NCBI RefSeq assembly: GCF_001447385.1
Contig: NZ_LLWQ01000222.1
Span: 1 to 38,248, forward strand
Origin: Paracoccus sp. MKU1
Lineage (GTDB): Bacteria; Pseudomonadota; Alphaproteobacteria; Rhodobacterales; Rhodobacteraceae
Reading direction: 5' to 3'
Length of the DNA stretch: 38,248 nucleotides
The translations under genes were made by a program, and so were the position numbers. Every line of letters begins with the position of its first letter. Position 1 is the first letter of the stretch. The notes below the pieces were generated by a model that ran no database searches, had not been told where the DNA came from, and saw only the letters and a list, made by a program, of their open reading frames with translations. Below are positions 16,564-25,354 of the stretch, piece by piece.

Positions 16564-18273
16564 ATGAACGGACTCTCAGAGGCAGAAGAGACCGGGACAG
16601 TGAGCAGAATCGCCAGAAACGTCCGCTTGGGACTGATGATCCTATTCGCCTGGGCGCTGCCCATGGCGGTCGCCGCCGCCCCCTTCGCGGCCTTTGTCAT
16701 GGATGCGCGCACCGGGCAGGAAATCTATGCGCAGAATGCGGATACGCGGCTTCATCCGGCCTCGCTGACCAAGATGATGACGCTTTACATGGCCTTCAAC
16801 GCCATCGAGCGCGGACAGGTCAGGCTAGACAGCAAGTTCCTGGTGTCCAGCCATGCGGCGGCGCAGCCGCCCTCGCGGCTGGGGCTGAAACCGGGCCAGC
16901 GGATCGAGCTGCGCTATCTGATCCGCGCCGCGGCGGTGAAATCCGCCAATGACGCCGCCACGGTGATCGGCGAGGGGCTGGCCGGGTCCGAGGCGAAATT
17001 CGCCGCGCAGATGACCCAGATGGCCCGCGCGCTGGGGATGCGCAACACGAATTTCCGCAATGCCAACGGGCTGACGGCCGAGGGGCATTATTCCACGGCG
17101 CGCGACATGACCGTGCTCGGCCGCCGCCTGTTCTATGACTTCCCGCAATATTACTCGATCTTCTCGCGGCGTTCCGCAGATGCCGGGATCGCCACCGTCG
17201 CCAGCACCAACAAGCGTTTCCTCGACAACTACGAAGGCGCGGACGGCATCAAGACCGGCTACACGCGGGCTGCCGGCTTCAACCTGACGGCTTCGGCCAA
17301 GCGCGGCTCCAAGCGCATCATCGCCACCGTCCTGGGCGGCACCTCGACGGCGCATCGCAACCAGGTCATGGCGCAACTGCTGGATGCCGGCTTCGGAAAG
17401 GCCCCCACCCGTGTGCGAGAGGTGAAGCCCGCGCCGCCGCAACTGGTGGCCGAGAAGAAGGTGCGTCGCACCGTGCAGGTCGCACGCGCCGAACCGCGCC
17501 AGGCGGTAGCGAACGTGCAACTTTCCAGCTCTGACCGGCCGGTGGCGCGCGCCTCGACCGTTGCTGTGGTGACCCCGGCCGCGATCTCGGCCGCCGTTTC
17601 GCGTGCCCAAGCTTCTGCCGCCCCTGCGCCTGCCGCCAGCAGCGGCAGCACCCTGACCGCCAGCGCCCGGCCGACGCGCAAGCCCGGCACCGGCCAGTTC
17701 GCCAATGTGACGGTGGATTCCGAACTGCTGGCCCGCGCCGCCCGGCCCGAGGCTCGCCCGGAAGAAGGCGATACGTCGGAAAAGCCGGCCGAGCCGCTGA
17801 ATGCCGCCCGCCCCACGCCCGCGCCGCGTGGCGACCAGTCGGCCAGCCTGTCCACCCCAGCAGCGGGTTCGCCTTCGCTTTTCGTGCAATCGACCCAGCC
17901 TCAGCCGGAAAGCATGGCGCTGCTGACCGCGCCGCCTCCGGCGCAGCGGTCCGAAACCATCATCCTGGCCTCGCTGGAGCCCGAGGAAGAAACCGCACCG
18001 CAGGCGACCGAGATCGTCGCGCGCGGCTCGGGTTCGGGCGGCAAGAGCTGGGGGGTCTCGCTAGGCCTGTTCCGCTCTCAGCATGAGGCCGAACAGATGC
18101 TGCTGAAAACCGCACTTCAGGAAAGCAGCGCCCTTGGCAGCGCGCTGAGCCGCGTCGCCAATACCAAGCGCGGTTTCGAGGCGAATTTCGTCGGCATGAA
18201 CCGGGAAACCGCCGAACTCGCCTGCGGCAGGATCTCGGCGCGGCATCAGAACTGCCGGATCATCGGCCCCTGA
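16564..18273 (+). CDS. D-alanyl-D-alanine carboxypeptidase with SPOR domain
   Basis: A 569-residue penicillin-binding protein of the DacA/PBP5 (S11) class that trims the terminal D-Ala from peptidoglycan stems in the periplasm. An N-terminal signal/anchor (about 20-40) precedes the catalytic domain: S67-L-T-K70, S127-A-N129 and KTG at 230-232. A long Ala/Pro/Arg-rich, probably disordered linker spans about 285-490. The last 75 residues (495-569), starting SWGVSLGLFRSQHEAEQ, form a SPOR domain, which binds denuded glycan strands at the septum. PBP5-type enzymes in enterics end in an amphipathic anchor instead, so septal targeting is likely. The ATG at 16564 follows AAGGG. Confidence 0.94.
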   Translation: MNGLSEAEETGTVSRIARNVRLGLMILFAWALPMAVAAAPFAAFVMDARTGQEIYAQNADTRLHPASLTKMMTLYMAFNAIERGQVRLDSKFLVSSHAAAQPPSRLGLKPGQRIELRYLIRAAAVKSANDAATVIGEGLAGSEAKFAAQMTQMARALGMRNTNFRNANGLTAEGHYSTARDMTVLGRRLFYDFPQYYSIFSRRSADAGIATVASTNKRFLDNYEGADGIKTGYTRAAGFNLTASAKRGSKRIIATVLGGTSTAHRNQVMAQLLDAGFGKAPTRVREVKPAPPQLVAEKKVRRTVQVARAEPRQAVANVQLSSSDRPVARASTVAVVTPAAISAAVSRAQASAAPAPAASSGSTLTASARPTRKPGTGQFANVTVDSELLARAARPEARPEEGDTSEKPAEPLNAARPTPAPRGDQSASLSTPAAGSPSLFVQSTQPQPESMALLTAPPPAQRSETIILASLEPEEETAPQATEIVARGSGSGGKSWGVSLGLFRSQHEAEQMLLKTALQESSALGSALSRVANTKRGFEANFVGMNRETAELACGRISARHQNCRIIGP

Positions 18274-18492
18274 ACGGCCAGCGGACCGCCGGGCCGGGGG
18301 CTGCGGATGGCTTCGGAGAATGGTGGTCCCGGCATCATGCAAACCCGTGGCGCCATCGCTTGATGCCCGAAGCGAGCATAAAATTCACCGGCCAGCCCAT
18401 GGCCTTGGGCCGCCGGATGCGAAGCACCGGCGCCGTGGCCGCCAGCCGATGGCGCAGAGGCCGCGCGTGCGCCTGCGATTACCCGGCGGCTG

Positions 18493-18954
18493 CTAGAGCG
18501 GCCCCGGCCGCCGCTCCTCCGACAGCATCACGTTCGCCTCGACCTGGCCCACGCCGGGCAGGGTCATGATGCGGCGGCGCAGGATACGCTCGAAATCGGC
18601 AATGTCGCGGGCATGGATACGCAGCCGGTAGTCGAACTGTCCCAGCACATGCTGGACCACCTGCACCTCGGGGATCGCCGTCACCGCGCGCTCGAAATCC
18701 TCCAGGCTGACGCGACCCTTGACCGCCAGGCGGATGCCCAGGAACACCGTGACGCCGAAACCCAGGGCGGCCTCATCAAGGACCAGGCGGCGCCCGGCGA
18801 TCACCCCCGCTTCGGTCAGCCGCCGGATGCGCCGCCAGGTCGCGGGCTGGGTCAGGCCAAGGACCCGACCGATCTCCGCCGCGCCGCGCGTCGCATCCTC
18901 AGCCAGAAGCCTCAGGATGGCAAGGTCGGTGGCGTCCGGCACCAGCACGCTCAC
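18493..18954 (-). CDS. Lrp/AsnC family regulator (second of pair)
   Basis: A 153-residue Lrp/AsnC regulator: an N-terminal helix-turn-helix (about 8-55, with IGRVLGLTQPATWRRIRRLTEAGVI) and a C-terminal RAM/ligand-binding domain with PEVQVVQHVLGQFDYRLRI and TLPGVGQVEANVML. These proteins form octameric discs and respond to amino acids. The start is GTG 18954, overlapping the stop of the preceding Lrp gene as GTGA. The two proteins are clearly paralogous but diverged and may form hetero-oligomers. The position beside ilvC suggests a branched-chain amino acid or related signal; that is inference. Confidence 0.92.
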   Translation of the reverse strand: MSVLVPDATDLAILRLLAEDATRGAAEIGRVLGLTQPATWRRIRRLTEAGVIAGRRLVLDEAALGFGVTVFLGIRLAVKGRVSLEDFERAVTAIPEVQVVQHVLGQFDYRLRIHARDIADFERILRRRIMTLPGVGQVEANVMLSEERRPGPL

Positions 18955-19406
18955 AGCGGCAACTCCTGCACATCCTTGATGGTCGAGACCAGCATCAGCG
19001 CATCGCTGTCGGCCACATGCGGCAGGGTCAGGATGCTTTCGCGGTAAAGCCGCTGCCAATGCGCCATGTCGCGGGCGATCACCGACAGCCGTAGGTCCAC
19101 CGAACCGAGAAAGGTCTGGATCTCGGTCACCTCGGGCACGCGGCGGGCAGCGGCGATGAATTCGTCGAAGGCGCGCGGATGGGTCTTGTCCAAGGTGAAG
19201 CGCAGGCTGACCTGCACTTCGTAGCCCAGCTTGCGCCAGTCGATCTTGGCCTCGATGGCGCGGATCACGCCGCCCTGGCGCATGCGCTCCAGCCGGCGCC
19301 ACAGGCTGGCGGGCGTCACCCCTGCCCGCTCCGCCAGGGCGGCATTCGGGATATCGGGATCGGCCAGAATCTGGCGCAGGATGCGGCGGTCTGTGGCGTC
19401 TGGCAT
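18951..19406 (-). CDS. Lrp/AsnC family regulator (first of pair)
   Basis: A 151-residue Lrp/AsnC protein. The DNA-binding part contains DRRILRQILADPDIPNAALA and RAGVTPASLWRRLERMRQGGVI, and the RAM domain contains PEVTEIQTFLGSVDLRLSV and TLPHVADSDALMLV. It is transcribed first in a two-gene operon with the next Lrp gene, sharing a four-base overlap. The ATG lies inside one copy of a direct repeat TGGCATGATCTT, so autoregulation from its own start region is plausible. It diverges from ilvC, which it probably controls together with its partner. Confidence 0.93.
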   Translation of the reverse strand: MPDATDRRILRQILADPDIPNAALAERAGVTPASLWRRLERMRQGGVIRAIEAKIDWRKLGYEVQVSLRFTLDKTHPRAFDEFIAAARRVPEVTEIQTFLGSVDLRLSVIARDMAHWQRLYRESILTLPHVADSDALMLVSTIKDVQELPL

Positions 19407-19444
19407 GATCTTTTCACCTTTTCGCCATATTTGGCATGATCTTC
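19401..19444. repeat. Direct repeat TGGCATGATCTT in Lrp-ilvC control region
   Basis: TGGCATGATCTT occurs at 19401-19412 and again at 19432-19443, a 31-base (about three helical turns) separation. The first copy covers the Lrp start codon (minus-strand ATG at 19404-19406). Same-face spacing suits an oligomeric regulator such as Lrp. Confidence 0.5.
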
Positions 19445-19472
19445 GCAGAAATTCCAGAAAATCTGCGAAGAT
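19439..19472. promoter_or_regulatory. Inverted repeat, candidate Lrp operator
   Basis: Perfect 11-bp arms ATCTTCGCAGA and TCTGCGAAGAT flank a 12-base AT-rich spacer, centred about 80 bases before the ilvC start. The left arm overlaps the second direct repeat. No T-run follows, so an operator is more likely than a terminator. It could serve both divergent promoters. Confidence 0.6.
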
Positions 19473-19534
19473 TGCACGGAACTCCGGCCGGTTTCCCGCT
19501 AGACCCCTCGTATCGAAAAGTGAGGGAGATCCCG

Positions 19535-20557
19535 ATGCGTGTCTATTACGATCGCGACTGCGATGTGAACCTGATCAAAGACAAGAAGATCGCCATGCTG
19601 GGCTATGGCAGCCAGGGCCATGCCCATGCGCTGAACCTGCGCGATTCGGGCGCCAAGAACCTGGTCGTCGCGCTGCGCGAAGGCTCGGCCTCGGCCAAGA
19701 AGGCCGAAGCCGAGGGGCTGAAGGTCATGGGCATCGCCGAGGCGGCCGCCTGGGCTGACCTGATCATGTTCACCATGCCCGACGAATTGCAGGCCGAGAC
19801 CTACAAGAAATACGTGCATGACAACCTGCGCGAAGGCGCGGCGATCGCCTTTGCCCATGGCCTGAACGTGCATTTCGGCCTGATCGAGCCGAAGCCCGGC
19901 GTCGATGTCATCATGATGGCCCCCAAGGGCCCCGGCCATACCGTGCGCGGCGAATACACCAAGGGCGGCGGCGTGCCCTGCCTGTTCGCGGTCCATAACG
20001 ACGCGACCGGCAAGGCGCAGGACCTGGCGCTGAGCTATTGCTCGGCCATCGGCGGCGGCCGCTCGGGCATCATCGAGACCAATTTCCGCCAGGAATGCGA
20101 AACCGACCTGTTCGGCGAGCAGGCCGTGCTGTGCGGCGGCCTGGTCGAGCTGATCCGCATGGGCTTCGAGACGCTGGTCGAGGCCGGCTATGAGCCCGAG
20201 ATGGCCTATTTCGAATGCCTGCACGAGGTGAAGCTGATCGTGGACCTGATCTACGAAGGCGGCATCGCCAACATGAACTACTCGATCTCGAACACCGCCG
20301 AATATGGCGAGTATGTCTCGGGCCCGCGCGTGCTGCCCTATGAGGAGACCAAGGCGCGAATGAAGGCGGTGCTGACCGACATCCAGACCGGCAAGTTCGT
20401 GCGCGACTTCATGCAGGAGAACGCCGTCGGCCAGCCCTTCTTCAAGGCGACCCGCCGCATCAACGACGAGCACCAGATCGAGAAGGTCGGCGAGAAGCTG
20501 CGCGGCATGATGCCCTGGATCTCGAAGGGCAAGATGGTGGACAAGGAGCGCAACTGA
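19535..20557 (+). CDS. ilvC: Ketol-acid reductoisomerase (class I)
   Basis: A 340-residue class I KARI that isomerises and reduces acetolactate and acetohydroxybutyrate in valine, isoleucine and leucine synthesis, using NADPH and two Mg ions. The N-terminal Rossmann motif is GYGSQG at residues 23-28; APKGPGHTVRGEY and the C-terminal knotted domain with LFGEQAVLCGG and YFECLHEVKLIVDLIYEGG carry the metal ligands. I chose ATG 19535, preceded by AGGGAG; the upstream open frame crosses the regulatory region. The gene stands alone behind a divergent Lrp pair and ends in a strong terminator. Confidence 0.98.
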   Translation: MRVYYDRDCDVNLIKDKKIAMLGYGSQGHAHALNLRDSGAKNLVVALREGSASAKKAEAEGLKVMGIAEAAAWADLIMFTMPDELQAETYKKYVHDNLREGAAIAFAHGLNVHFGLIEPKPGVDVIMMAPKGPGHTVRGEYTKGGGVPCLFAVHNDATGKAQDLALSYCSAIGGGRSGIIETNFRQECETDLFGEQAVLCGGLVELIRMGFETLVEAGYEPEMAYFECLHEVKLIVDLIYEGGIANMNYSISNTAEYGEYVSGPRVLPYEETKARMKAVLTDIQTGKFVRDFMQENAVGQPFFKATRRINDEHQIEKVGEKLRGMMPWISKGKMVDKERN

Positions 20558-20569
20558 GCGCGCCAGGGA

Positions 20570-20596
20570 AAGGCCCCGCGAAAGCGGGGCTTTTTT
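20570..20596 (+). terminator. Intrinsic terminator of ilvC
   Basis: Stem GCCCCGC / GCGGGGC closed by a GAAA tetraloop and followed by six T residues, 15 bases past the ilvC stop. A textbook rho-independent terminator. Confidence 0.92.
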
Positions 20597-20859
20597 CGTT
20601 TTGGGGATGGAGGCGACCGGGTTGGCCATGGGAAATGGCTGCAATGGAAGAAAAGCGGCCGGCCGGATCTTGATGCCACCACCTGACAAGGATTAAAATT
20701 TCGGTATCGACTGAGTGGTAACTAGGGTTCCGGGCGATCCGCCGCAGGACCGAGCGTTGCAGAGACCGGGGGGGGTCCCTGGCTGCACCCAAGGGACAAA
20801 AGCCCAGGGGAGGAGACGTCGAGATCAACCGCGCCATACCGGCGCATAAGGGGGTCTCA
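20597..20859 (+). promoter_or_regulatory. Intergenic leader of the EamA gene with possible promoter
   Basis: No gene is seen in this stretch. It has a local AT-rich dip around 20690-20720. TTGATG at 20670-20675 and TTAAAA at 20693-20698 are spaced by 17 bases and could be a sigma-70-type promoter, leaving an untranslated leader of about 150 bases. The leader has a G-run near 20770 but no riboswitch that I recognise. Confidence 0.3.
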
Positions 20860-21732
20860 ATGACGCTTGCCTCGCTGTTTCTTGTCGTTCTCGCATCCTT
20901 CGTCCATGCAAGCTGGAATCTGCTTGCCAAACGGGCCGCATCGGTCGGGCCGGTCTTCGTATTCGCCTACAATCTGATTGCCTGTGTCGCCTATGCCCCG
21001 TGGGTCCTGTATCTGCTGACAAAGGGCAGCATCATCTGGACATTGACAGGCATCGGCTTCGTCCTGCTCAGCGGGCTGATCCATTTGGCCTACAGCCTGT
21101 GCCTGCAACGTGGCTATCAGGTTGCAGATCTGTCGGTTGTGTATCCGGTAGCGCGTGGTACCGGCCCGATGCTTTCGACTATCGGGGCCTTCCTGATCCT
21201 TGGCGAAACACCGTCTGGCACAGGTCTGATCGGGCTGGTCTTGGTTGTCGCCGGCATCATGCTGATCGCCACACAGGGCAAGCTGGCGGCCTTCACCCGT
21301 CCCGGCGGGCAATCAGGGGTGCGTTGGGGGACTGCGACCGGCGGTCTGATCGCCTGCTATACGGTGGTCGACGCCTATGCGGTGAAGGTGCTCGGAATTG
21401 CGCCTGTAGTGCTGGACTGGTTCTCGAACCTCTTGCGCTTTTTCCTGCTGCTGCCGCTGGTTCTTGCGAATCCCCGGCGTGCCATCGAGGCAATGAGAGG
21501 GCATTGCTGGACAGCCGTTGGTGTGGGGCTGCTATCGCCGCTGTCCTATATCCTTGTGCTTGCCGCACTGACAGGTGGCGCACCGCTCAGCCTTGTCGCA
21601 CCGATGCGCGAAATGTCGATGATGGTGGGCGCTTTGCTGGGGATGCTAATCTTGCGCGAGGCAGTCGGACCATGGCGGCTTGCCGGCTGCGGCGTGCTGA
21701 TTGCGGGCGTAATCCTGCTGTCCGCCTCCTGA
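20860..21732 (+). CDS. EamA/DMT-superfamily transporter
   Basis: A 290-residue inner-membrane protein with about ten hydrophobic helices in two repeated EamA halves (about 1-135 and 150-290). Typical blocks are FVHASWNLLAKRA in helix 1, VYPVARGTGPMLSTIGAFLILGE closing the first half, and APMREMSMMVGALLGMLILRE in the second. Family members export or exchange metabolites, amino acids or drugs; the substrate here is unknown. Codon use looks somewhat less GC3-rich than in ilvC or dnaE, hinting at later acquisition, but I did not measure this. ATG 20860 lacks a strong ribosome binding site. Confidence 0.88.
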   Translation: MTLASLFLVVLASFVHASWNLLAKRAASVGPVFVFAYNLIACVAYAPWVLYLLTKGSIIWTLTGIGFVLLSGLIHLAYSLCLQRGYQVADLSVVYPVARGTGPMLSTIGAFLILGETPSGTGLIGLVLVVAGIMLIATQGKLAAFTRPGGQSGVRWGTATGGLIACYTVVDAYAVKVLGIAPVVLDWFSNLLRFFLLLPLVLANPRRAIEAMRGHCWTAVGVGLLSPLSYILVLAALTGGAPLSLVAPMREMSMMVGALLGMLILREAVGPWRLAGCGVLIAGVILLSAS

Positions 21733-21791
21733 TGTCGCGAGCGTCGGCAATGGGGCTCAGAGCCCCGGCCCCTCGCCCCCACCCGACCCCC

Positions 21792-24700
21792 TTACTCCTC
21801 GACCACCTCCAGCACGCCGGGAATAACGCGCAGGGCCTGGCGGGCGGGGGTGGTGAGCGGCGCATCCTCGGCGATCTCGATATCGACCAAATCGGCGCCG
21901 TCCTTCAGCCGCAGCAAGATCGGACCGCGGGCGCGGGCGGGGGCACTGACCTCGGCCTGGATGCGCGCCAGCGCCTCGGCGACGCCGGGCACCGCATCCA
22001 GCCCGGCGATCTCGATCGCCAGGCAATTTGCGCCCGCATCGGCCACCGCCTGATCCAGCGGCATGACCGAGCGCGCGAGCAGCTTGACCTGGTCGCCAGA
22101 GGGCTCGACCTGCACCTGCAAGACCACGTTCTCGCCCGGCTCCAGGTGCTGGCGATGCGCGTCCAGCGTATCCGAGAACACCGTGACCTCGTAAAGCCCA
22201 GTCGGATCGGACAGGCCGACAAAGGCGAAGCGGGTGCCGCGCGCGGATTTCTTTTCCTGGCGATGCGCGACGGTGCCGGCCAGCTGCGCCACCAGCGCGC
22301 CGTCGGCCGCCGCCTGCGTCACCTCGGCCAGCGTCTGCACCCCCTTGCGGCGCAGCGCCGGCTGGTAGTCGTCCAGCGGATGGCCCGAAAGATAGAAGCC
22401 CACCGCCGCATGTTCCTCGGCCAGCTTCTCGGCCGGCATCCAGACCGGTGCGGCGACCGGCCGCGGCGGCGGCAGATCCTCGCCCCCGCCGAACAGCGAG
22501 GACTGGCTGGAGGCCGCCGCCGCCTGCACCGCCGCCGACCAGGCCACCAGCCCGTCCAGCGATTTCAGCACCCGCGCCCGGTTCGGTTCCAGCGCGTCGA
22601 AGGCGCCGGCGCGGGCCAGCATCTCCAGCGGCCGCTTGCCCACCCGGCGCATGTCCACGCGGCGGGCGAAGTCGTGCAGGTCGGCAAAGGGCTGGCCGCC
22701 GCGGGCCTGCACGATCAGGTTCATCGCCTCGACCCCCACGCCCTTCAGCGCGCCGAGCGCATAGAGGATCTTGCCATCCCGGACGCTGAACAGGGCCTCC
22801 GAGCGGTTGACGCAGGGCGGCACGGTCTCGATCCCCATCCGGTCGGCCTCGCGTTTATAGACGGCGAGCTTGTCGGTCAGATGAATGTCGCAGTTCATCA
22901 CCGCGGCCATGAACTCGACCGGGTGATTGGCCTTCAGCCAGGCGGTCTGGTAGCTGACCACGGCATAGGCCGCCGCATGCGACTTGTTGAAGCCGTAATT
23001 GGCAAATTTCTCAAGCAGGTCAAAGACCTCTCCGGCTTTCTTCGTGTCGATTCCCTGTGCCTTGCAGCCCTCGACGAATTTCGGCCGTTCCTTGGCCATC
23101 TCCTCGGCGATCTTCTTGCCCATGGCGCGGCGCAGCAGGTCGGCGCCGCCCAGCGAATAGCCGGCCATGACCTGCGCGATCTGCATCACCTGCTCCTGAT
23201 AGACGATGATGCCCTGGGTCTCGGCCAGGATGTGGTCGATGGAAGGATGAATGGATTCAAGCGGCCGCAGGCCGTTCTTCACCTCGCAATAGGTCGGGAT
23301 GTTCTCCATCGGGCCGGGGCGATACAGCGCCACCAGCGCCACGATGTCCTCGATGCAGGTCGGCTTCATGCGCCGTAGCGCGTCCATCATGCCCGAGCTT
23401 TCGACCTGGAACACCGCTACGGTGCGGGCGCTGGCGAAAAGATCGTAGCTGGGCTTGTCGTCCAGCGGGATGGCATTGATCTGGTTCTCGGCCCCCTTGG
23501 CGGGCTCGTAGAGCTGACGCCCGTCTGCGGCGACATGCAGCGGCCGACCGCCGGCATTGATCAGGTCCACCGCATTCTGGATCACCGTCAGGGTCTTGAG
23601 GCCGAGGAAGTCGAACTTCACCAGCCCCGCCTGCTCGACCCATTTCATGTTGAACTGCGTCGCCGGCATGTCGGATGCCGGGTCGCGGTAAAGCGGCACC
23701 AGCCGGTGCAGCGGCCGGTCGCCGATCACCACGCCGGCGGCATGGGTCGAGGCATTGCGCAGCAGCCCCTCGATCTTGGCGGCATAGTCCAGCAGGCGGT
23801 TCACCACCTCTTCCTTGGCCGCCTCGCGCAGGCGCGGCTCGTCGGCCAGCGCCTTGGTGACGCTGACCGGCTTCACGCCCTCGACCGGGATCATCTTGGA
23901 CAGCCGGTCCACCTGGCCGAAGGGCAGCTGCAACACCCGGCCGACGTCGCGCACCGCGGCCTTGGACAGCAGCGCGCCGAAGGTGATGATCTGGCCGACC
24001 TTGTCGCGGCCGTATTTCTCTTGCACATATTGGATCACCTCCTCGCGGCGATCCATGCAGAAGTCAATGTCGAAGTCGGGCATCGAGACCCGCTCGGGGT
24101 TGAGAAACCGCTCGAAGAGCAGGCTGTAACGGATTGGATCCAGGTCGGTAATCGTCAGCGCATAGGCGACCAGAGACCCCGCACCCGAGCCGCGGCCGGG
24201 CCCCACAGGGATGCCGTGTTCCTTGGCCCATTTGATGAAGTCGGCAACGATCAGGAAATAGCCGGGAAAGCCCATCTGCTCGATGATGCCCAGCTCGAAG
24301 CGCAGGCGTTCCTCGTATTCCTCGACCGTGGCGGAATGCGGGATCACTGCCAGCCGGGCGCGCAGGCCGTCCCAGGCCTGGCGGCGCAGCTCCTCGACCT
24401 CGTCATCGGCGAAGCGCGGCAGGATCGGCTTGTGCTTCTTGACCGCGAAGGCGCAGCGGCGGGCGATCTCGACGGTGTTCTGGATCGCCTCGGGCAGGTC
24501 GGCGAACAGCGTCGCCATCTCGGCGGCGGTCTTGAAGTAATGCTGCGGGGTCAGCCGGCGGCGCGGCGCGGTCTGGTCGACATAGGCGCGGTCCGAGATG
24601 CAGATCAGCGCGTCATGGGCGTCGAAAAGCTCGGCTTTAGGGAAATACACGTCGTTGGTGGCGACCAGCGGCAGGTCGAGCGCATAGGCGATGTCGATCA

Positions 24701-25262
24701 TGCCGCCTTCGGAACCCGCCTCCTCGGGAACCGGCTGGCCCTCGGCATCGTGATGGCGCTGCAACTCAACGTAAAGCCTTGTCGGGAAGGCGGCGGACAG
24801 ACGCTGGGCCAGAGCGCGCGCCTCGGCCTGCCGGCCTTGCAGCACCAGTTGACCCAGCGGGCCGCCGGCGCCGCCGGTCAGGCAGATCAGCCCCTCGGCA
24901 TGGGCCTCCAGTTCCTCGGGGGTCACATGCGGCAGCGCATGGTCGTCGCGCAGGTAGAGGCAGGTGGACAGTTCCATCAGGTTCAGCCAGCCGGCCTCGT
25001 TCTGCGCCAGCAGCACCACCGGGCCCGTGACCTCGGCTTGCAGCGTCACCTGGCAGCCGATGATCGGCTGCACGCCCGCGTCCTGCGCCTTGACCGAGAA
25101 TTCCAGCGCCGCGAACAAGGCGTTGCTGTCGGTCAGCGCGACGGCGGGCATGCCGTTCTGCGCCGCAAGATCGGCGAGCTTCTTGACCGGCACCGCGCCT
25201 TCCAGCAGCGAATGTTCGGAATGGGTGCGCAGGTGGATGAATCGGGGGGAATTTTCAGGCAT
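21792..25262 (-). CDS. dnaE: DNA polymerase III subunit alpha
   Basis: An 1156-residue DnaE1, the replicative polymerase subunit. The N-terminal PHP domain has HLRTHSEHSLLEG; the polymerase palm carries PDFDIDF at 395-401, with the catalytic Asp pair, and the third Asp in KFDFLGLKTLT. Fingers and beta-binding regions follow, with IVYQEQVMQIAQVMAGYSLGGAD and NKSHAAAYA, then a helix-hairpin-helix segment, an OB fold (about 990-1070), and a tau-binding C-terminus. Length matches E. coli DnaE (1160). It is a single gene, divergent from the BmpA-type transporter operon across 92 bases. The start MPENSPRFIHLRTHSEHS is family-typical. Confidence 0.98.
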   Translation of the reverse strand: MPENSPRFIHLRTHSEHSLLEGAVPVKKLADLAAQNGMPAVALTDSNALFAALEFSVKAQDAGVQPIIGCQVTLQAEVTGPVVLLAQNEAGWLNLMELSTCLYLRDDHALPHVTPEELEAHAEGLICLTGGAGGPLGQLVLQGRQAEARALAQRLSAAFPTRLYVELQRHHDAEGQPVPEEAGSEGGMIDIAYALDLPLVATNDVYFPKAELFDAHDALICISDRAYVDQTAPRRRLTPQHYFKTAAEMATLFADLPEAIQNTVEIARRCAFAVKKHKPILPRFADDEVEELRRQAWDGLRARLAVIPHSATVEEYEERLRFELGIIEQMGFPGYFLIVADFIKWAKEHGIPVGPGRGSGAGSLVAYALTITDLDPIRYSLLFERFLNPERVSMPDFDIDFCMDRREEVIQYVQEKYGRDKVGQIITFGALLSKAAVRDVGRVLQLPFGQVDRLSKMIPVEGVKPVSVTKALADEPRLREAAKEEVVNRLLDYAAKIEGLLRNASTHAAGVVIGDRPLHRLVPLYRDPASDMPATQFNMKWVEQAGLVKFDFLGLKTLTVIQNAVDLINAGGRPLHVAADGRQLYEPAKGAENQINAIPLDDKPSYDLFASARTVAVFQVESSGMMDALRRMKPTCIEDIVALVALYRPGPMENIPTYCEVKNGLRPLESIHPSIDHILAETQGIIVYQEQVMQIAQVMAGYSLGGADLLRRAMGKKIAEEMAKERPKFVEGCKAQGIDTKKAGEVFDLLEKFANYGFNKSHAAAYAVVSYQTAWLKANHPVEFMAAVMNCDIHLTDKLAVYKREADRMGIETVPPCVNRSEALFSVRDGKILYALGALKGVGVEAMNLIVQARGGQPFADLHDFARRVDMRRVGKRPLEMLARAGAFDALEPNRARVLKSLDGLVAWSAAVQAAAASSQSSLFGGGEDLPPPRPVAAPVWMPAEKLAEEHAAVGFYLSGHPLDDYQPALRRKGVQTLAEVTQAAADGALVAQLAGTVAHRQEKKSARGTRFAFVGLSDPTGLYEVTVFSDTLDAHRQHLEPGENVVLQVQVEPSGDQVKLLARSVMPLDQAVADAGANCLAIEIAGLDAVPGVAEALARIQAEVSAPARARGPILLRLKDGADLVDIEIAEDAPLTTPARQALRVIPGVLEVVEE

Positions 25263-25354
25263 GGCGCCAATTTAGGGGCGACCTGCCCAACTGTGCAATT
25301 GCCCCTCGGCGGAAAACCGCTAATCTTGCGCAAAAAGCAGCGAGGCCCGCGACA

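Noticed and set aside
18274..18492. A short plus-strand gene between the D,D-carboxypeptidase and the Lrp pair
   Set aside because: The frame starting at 18360 is Arg/Ala/Pro-rich, runs antisense into the Lrp gene and has no ribosome binding site.
19407..19534. A branched-chain amino acid attenuator leader peptide before ilvC
   Set aside because: I found no short frame with Leu/Val/Ile runs followed by alternative hairpins and a T-run; the inverted repeat suits an operator better.
21000..23378. A roughly 790-codon plus-strand open frame crossing the EamA gene and antisense to dnaE
   Set aside because: It spans two unrelated genes in wrong frames and shows no family features.
25263..25354. 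A riboswitch or purine operator before the BmpA-type operon
   Set aside because: The 92-base divergent region is too short for a purine riboswitch plus promoter. AGGGGC and GCCCCT are loosely paired across it but without other structure.
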